From Actinomadura hibisca NBRC 15177 (lineage in GTDB: Bacteria; Actinomycetota; Actinomycetes; Streptosporangiales; Streptosporangiaceae), in contig NZ_BCRO01000054.1 in the NCBI RefSeq assembly GCF_001552635.1, positions 41,284 through 105,283 on the forward strand: 64,000 nucleotides of DNA, in the 5' to 3' direction. Made by a program: the position numbers and the translations under genes. Below are positions 60,964-64,000 of this stretch, in pieces. Numbering within the stretch: the stretch's first letter is position 1; each line of letters opens with the position of its first letter. The notes beneath the pieces were generated by a model, which made no database searches, was not told the DNA's origin, and saw only the letters and a list, made by a program, of their open reading frames with translations.

Positions 60964-62355
60964 TCAGCTATAGGGCAGCAGATCCTTGTTGATCGCTTCC
61001 CAGCGGCCGCTCAACTCCTTGAGGACCTCGGGATGGCGGCGGGCCAGGTTGGCCTGCTCTCGCGGGTCGGCCCTGAGGTCGAACAGCCCGTCGCCGTCGC
61101 CGTTGCGCAGGTACTTCCAGCGCCCCTGGCGGAGCGCGCGCTCCTGCTTGGTGCGCCAGAACAGGTCGTGCTGCGGGGCCCGCGCGCCCTTGAGCAGGTA
61201 GGGGGCGAGGCTGACGCCGTCGAGGGGCTGCGCGGGCCGGACGCCGACGATCTCCAGGATGGTGGCGGTCCAGTCCTGGGTGATGACCGGGACGTCGCTG
61301 ACCTGGCGGGGCCGGATGCGCGCGGGCCAGCGCAGGATGTTGGGGACGCGGATGCCGCCCTCGTTCAGGCTCGCCTTCGCGCCGGTGAGCGGCCACTGGT
61401 AGGACCAGCGCTCGCCACCGTTGTCGCTGGAGAACAGCACGAGGGTGTCGTTCTCCTGGCCGGTCTCCTTGAGCGCGCGCAGCACCCGGCCGATCGCGGC
61501 GTCCATGGCCTCGACCATGCGGCGGTAGGTGTCCAGCGAGCCGCCGTCGTCGTGCCAGAGCGCGCGGCCGTCGCCGGCCTTGACCCGCGCGGTGATCTCC
61601 GCGCTGACCTTGCGGTCGCCCGGGGCCTCCCACGGCCAGTGCGGCGCGGTGAAGTTGAGGTTCAGCAACCAGGGCCGGTCGCGGTCGCGGCGGACGTACT
61701 CGGCGGCGCGGTCGGCGATGGTGTCGGTGTAGTAGCCGAGGTCCTCGGTGCGGACCTCGCCCTCGTAGAGGTCGACGCCCCCGTCGGTGATCTTGGAGTA
61801 GTAGTCCACCGCGCCCGACAGGTTGCCGAAGAAGGTGTCCCAGCCGGACTTGACGGGGCTGAACCACGGCAGGAAGCCGCAGTGCCACTTGCCGAACATC
61901 GCGGTGTCGTACCCGGCGGCCTTGAGCTGCGAGCCGAGCGTCGGGTGGTCGGCGGGGATGCCGAACAGCCGGTCGGGACGGGCGATGGGCTCCTCCAGGC
62001 CGCCGCGCAGCCGCCCGGGGTAGCGGCCGGTGTAGAGGCCGAACCGGGTCGGGGAGCACACGGCCGCCGCCGAGTAGGCGTCGGTGAACCGCACGCCCTG
62101 CCGGGCGAGCCGGTCCAGGTGCGGGGTGCGGATGTGGGGCGACCCGTAGCAGCCGAGGTCGGCCCAGCCCAGGTCGTCACCCAGGATGACCAGCACGTTG
62201 GGCCGCCGCACACCCTTGCCCCGGACGTCGGCGCGGAACCGGCGCTCGATCGTGGCGGCCTCGGCCGTCCCGCCGCCGCCCAGCACGGCCCCGGCCGCCG
62301 CGACCGCGCCGACCGCCGCCACCGCGCCCCGGCGGCTCACCTCTGTCTCGGCCAC
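60964..62355 (-). CDS. Exported sulfatase (type I, formylglycine-dependent)
   Basis: A 463-residue protein with a Tat-like signal (VSRRGAVAAVG, about 6-16), metal-site Asp60-Asp61 (ILGDDLGWAD) and the sulfatase signature Cys100-x-Pro102-x-Arg104 (AAVCSPTRFGLYTGR), where Cys becomes formylglycine. MFGKWHCG and FSSDNGGER are further family motifs. The substrate is unknown; similarity is to arylsulfatase A-like enzymes. GTG start at 62355. Confidence 0.9.
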   Translation of the reverse strand: MAETEVSRRGAVAAVGAVAAAGAVLGGGGTAEAATIERRFRADVRGKGVRRPNVLVILGDDLGWADLGCYGSPHIRTPHLDRLARQGVRFTDAYSAAAVCSPTRFGLYTGRYPGRLRGGLEEPIARPDRLFGIPADHPTLGSQLKAAGYDTAMFGKWHCGFLPWFSPVKSGWDTFFGNLSGAVDYYSKITDGGVDLYEGEVRTEDLGYYTDTIADRAAEYVRRDRDRPWLLNLNFTAPHWPWEAPGDRKVSAEITARVKAGDGRALWHDDGGSLDTYRRMVEAMDAAIGRVLRALKETGQENDTLVLFSSDNGGERWSYQWPLTGAKASLNEGGIRVPNILRWPARIRPRQVSDVPVITQDWTATILEIVGVRPAQPLDGVSLAPYLLKGARAPQHDLFWRTKQERALRQGRWKYLRNGDGDGLFDLRADPREQANLARRHPEVLKELSGRWEAINKDLLPYS

Positions 62356-62452
62356 AAAAACCTACTTTCCCGACCAATCACCTAATCTAAACCGGAATAG
62401 TAGGAAATAAGAAGGATCTTCCGCAACCCCCGCCTTCCCCCGAGCCAGCAAA

Positions 62453-62466
62453 CAAGCGTACGCTTG
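62453..62466. promoter_or_regulatory. CAAGCGTACGCTTG palindrome upstream of the aldehyde dehydrogenase
   Basis: Perfect 14-base palindrome, 27 bases before the ATG, of the type bound by TetR-family repressors. An A+T-rich patch (62345-62415) precedes it and probably contains promoters for both divergent genes. No TetR gene is in the window. Confidence 0.5.
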
Positions 62467-62493
62467 GTCCCCGTACGGACGGCGGGCGAAGGG

Positions 62494-63942
62494 ATGACCG
62501 AGGTGCGCGACTACTCCAACCTGATCGGCGGCGAGCTCCGCCCGGCGGCGGGCGGCGGCACGCTCGACTCGATCGACCCGTCCACCGGCCGGGTGTGGGC
62601 GCGCGTCCCGCGCAGCACCGCCGAGGACGCCGAAGCCGCCGTGGCCGCCGCACGGGCGGCGTTCCCGAAGTGGTCGAACCTGCCGGCCGCCGCGCGCGCC
62701 CACTACCTGCGGAAAGTCGCAGGGGTGTTCGCCAAGCACGCCCAGGAGCTGGCCGAGCTGGAGACGCGCGACAACGGCCGCACGATCAACGAGACGGCCA
62801 AGCGCGACCTGCCGGGCATGACGTACCTGTGGAACAACGCCGCCGCCGAGTGCGCGTCGGCCGTCGAGGGCCGGAGCGTGGACTTCGGGGCGACGAGCCT
62901 GGGCGTGACGCGGCGCGAACCGTACGGCGTGACCCTCGGGATCATCCCGTGGAACTCCCCGATCTCGACGCTGTCGGCAAAGGCGGCGTTCGCGCTGGCG
63001 GCGGGCAACACCGTGATCATCAAACCCGCCGAACAGGCGACGGTCTCCTCGCTGCGGGTGGCCGAACTGCTGAAGGACGTGTTGCCGCCGGGCGCGCTGA
63101 ACGTGGTGTCGGGCCTGGGCGAAGAAGTGGGCGACCCGCTGGTGCGGCACCGCGGCGTCAACAAGATCAGCCTGACCGGCTCGGTCGACACCGCCAGGAT
63201 CATCACCCGAGCCTCGGCCGACTCGCTGAAGCCGCTGGCCCTGGAGTTGGGCGGCAAGTCACCGAACATCGTGTTCGCCGACGCGGACCTGGACAAGGCG
63301 GCCGTGGGCGTGACAACCCAAGCGATCTTCACCGCCAACGCGGGCCAGATCTGCTACGGCGGCTCCCGCGTACTGATCCAGCGCCCCGTCTACGACGAGA
63401 TGCTGCACCGGATGAAGGAGATCGCAGCGGGGATCAAACTGGGCGACCCGTCCTCCCCGGAGACGACGATGGGCCCGATCGTGTCCCGCGCGCAGTACGA
63501 GCGGGTGACGTCCTACCTGGAGATCGGGGCGAAGGAGGGCGCCGAGCTGGTGTTCGGAGGCCGCTTCGGCGCAGAGGTAGTAGCGGACCCGACCTTGACG
63601 GAGGGCTACTGGGTGGAGCCGACGCTGTTCGCGACGACGGACAACTCGCTGCGGATCTGCCAGGAGGAGATCTTCGGCCCGGTCGCGGTGGTGCTGCCGT
63701 TCGACACGGAAGAAGAGGCCGTGACCCTGGCGAACGACTCGGTGTACGGCCTGGCGGCGGGGGTGTGGACGCGGGACCTGGGTACGGCGCAGCGGATGTT
63801 CCGGAACCTGGAGACGGGAACGGTGTGGGTGAACACTTTCCGGAAGGTGATGTTCCCGCTGGAGGGCGTGAAGGACAGCGGCTACGGCCACGATTCGGTA
63901 CTGGCGTACACACGAGAAAAGGCGGGCCTGTTCGAGTTCTAA
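62494..63942 (+). CDS. NAD(P)-dependent aldehyde dehydrogenase
   Basis: A 482-residue enzyme with catalytic Cys287 (NAGQICYGGSR), Glu251 (LELGGKSPN), PWNSPISTL and ITLxGS-like KISLTGSVDTARI for the cofactor, and EEIFGPVAVV. It oxidises an aldehyde to an acid; the closest style is betaine/phenylacetaldehyde-type ALDH, but the substrate is unknown. GAAGGG precedes the ATG at 62494; the frame extends to 62464. The last 58 bases of the window after it show no gene. Confidence 0.9.
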   Translation: MTEVRDYSNLIGGELRPAAGGGTLDSIDPSTGRVWARVPRSTAEDAEAAVAAARAAFPKWSNLPAAARAHYLRKVAGVFAKHAQELAELETRDNGRTINETAKRDLPGMTYLWNNAAAECASAVEGRSVDFGATSLGVTRREPYGVTLGIIPWNSPISTLSAKAAFALAAGNTVIIKPAEQATVSSLRVAELLKDVLPPGALNVVSGLGEEVGDPLVRHRGVNKISLTGSVDTARIITRASADSLKPLALELGGKSPNIVFADADLDKAAVGVTTQAIFTANAGQICYGGSRVLIQRPVYDEMLHRMKEIAAGIKLGDPSSPETTMGPIVSRAQYERVTSYLEIGAKEGAELVFGGRFGAEVVADPTLTEGYWVEPTLFATTDNSLRICQEEIFGPVAVVLPFDTEEEAVTLANDSVYGLAAGVWTRDLGTAQRMFRNLETGTVWVNTFRKVMFPLEGVKDSGYGHDSVLAYTREKAGLFEF

Positions 63943-64000
63943 GGCCCAACAACCCCAGCCCTACGCCCGAACATGCCCACCAACCCCCCGGCCACCGGGG

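Noticed and set aside
58756..62385. A 1209-residue open frame across helR and the sulfatase
   Set aside because: Low-complexity Arg/Gly/Ala composition typical of shadow frames in high-GC DNA; it crosses a terminator and two well-supported genes.

Overview
The window is high-GC chromosomal DNA from an actinomycete. GTG and TTG starts, ATGA-type stop/start overlaps and the families present (EspR-like XRE regulators, SARP, a double IclR regulator, MAB_1171c-type membrane proteins, HelR, LGFP repeats) support this. A member of the Streptosporangiales such as Actinomadura is my best guess; that is inference, since no rRNA or marker gene is present.

Region 1 (1-11580) is the right-hand part of an integrative and conjugative element. 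It carries small membrane transfer proteins, a secreted NlpC/P60 cell-wall hydrolase, an XRE / ImmA-IrrE / MAB_1171c cassette, a low-GC DUF4238 cargo gene, an unknown gene, dead IS5, IS630 and integrase fragments, an excisionase, a second XRE regulator and a tyrosine integrase. Two transfer promoters share the same palindrome (GTCTTC-N4-GAAGAC) just downstream of the -10 box. The element ends inside an AidB-like acyl-CoA dehydrogenase gene, of which only the 3' part remains (11583-11958).

Region 2 (12026-18430) is chromosomal. It holds a truncated SARP regulator, a Cys-rich beta-propeller-like protein, an AraC regulator, a Dabb-type protein, and an operon pairing a SpoIIE phosphatase with a protein that carries the light-sensing cobalamin residues of CarH. 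A 13-copy 8-bp tandem repeat follows.

Region 3 (18458-26627) is an unusual island. A two-gene module, a TagF-like GT-B protein convergent and 3'-overlapping with an NB-ARC/TPR STAND protein, is present twice. Between the copies is a small helical protein whose C-terminal tail resembles the N-terminal tails of the STAND proteins. This looks like an NLR / amyloid-signalling conflict system.

Region 4 (26856-31295) is a compact operon for a six-cysteine 67-residue peptide with two membrane thioredoxins, a MauE-like protein, an ABC exporter and an S26 signal peptidase: probably a secreted disulfide-rich peptide pathway.

Region 5 (31347-35826) has an LGFP/DUF2599 secreted protein, a DUF4328 membrane protein, a decayed ABC transporter with a repeat element, and an ECF sigma factor with a membrane partner.

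Region 6 (35781-45142) is a complete 4-hydroxybenzoate/protocatechuate (beta-ketoadipate) operon, pcaIJFHGB-pcaDC-pobA, divergent from a fused double IclR regulator.

Region 7 (45180-63942) holds two copies of a SpoIIE phosphatase/MarR divergent module, then housekeeping and accessory genes: thioesterase, DUF4262, GNAT, glgX, two convergent RibD-type reductases, an ATP-dependent DNA ligase, a PhoD phosphatase, HelR, a sulfatase and an aldehyde dehydrogenase.
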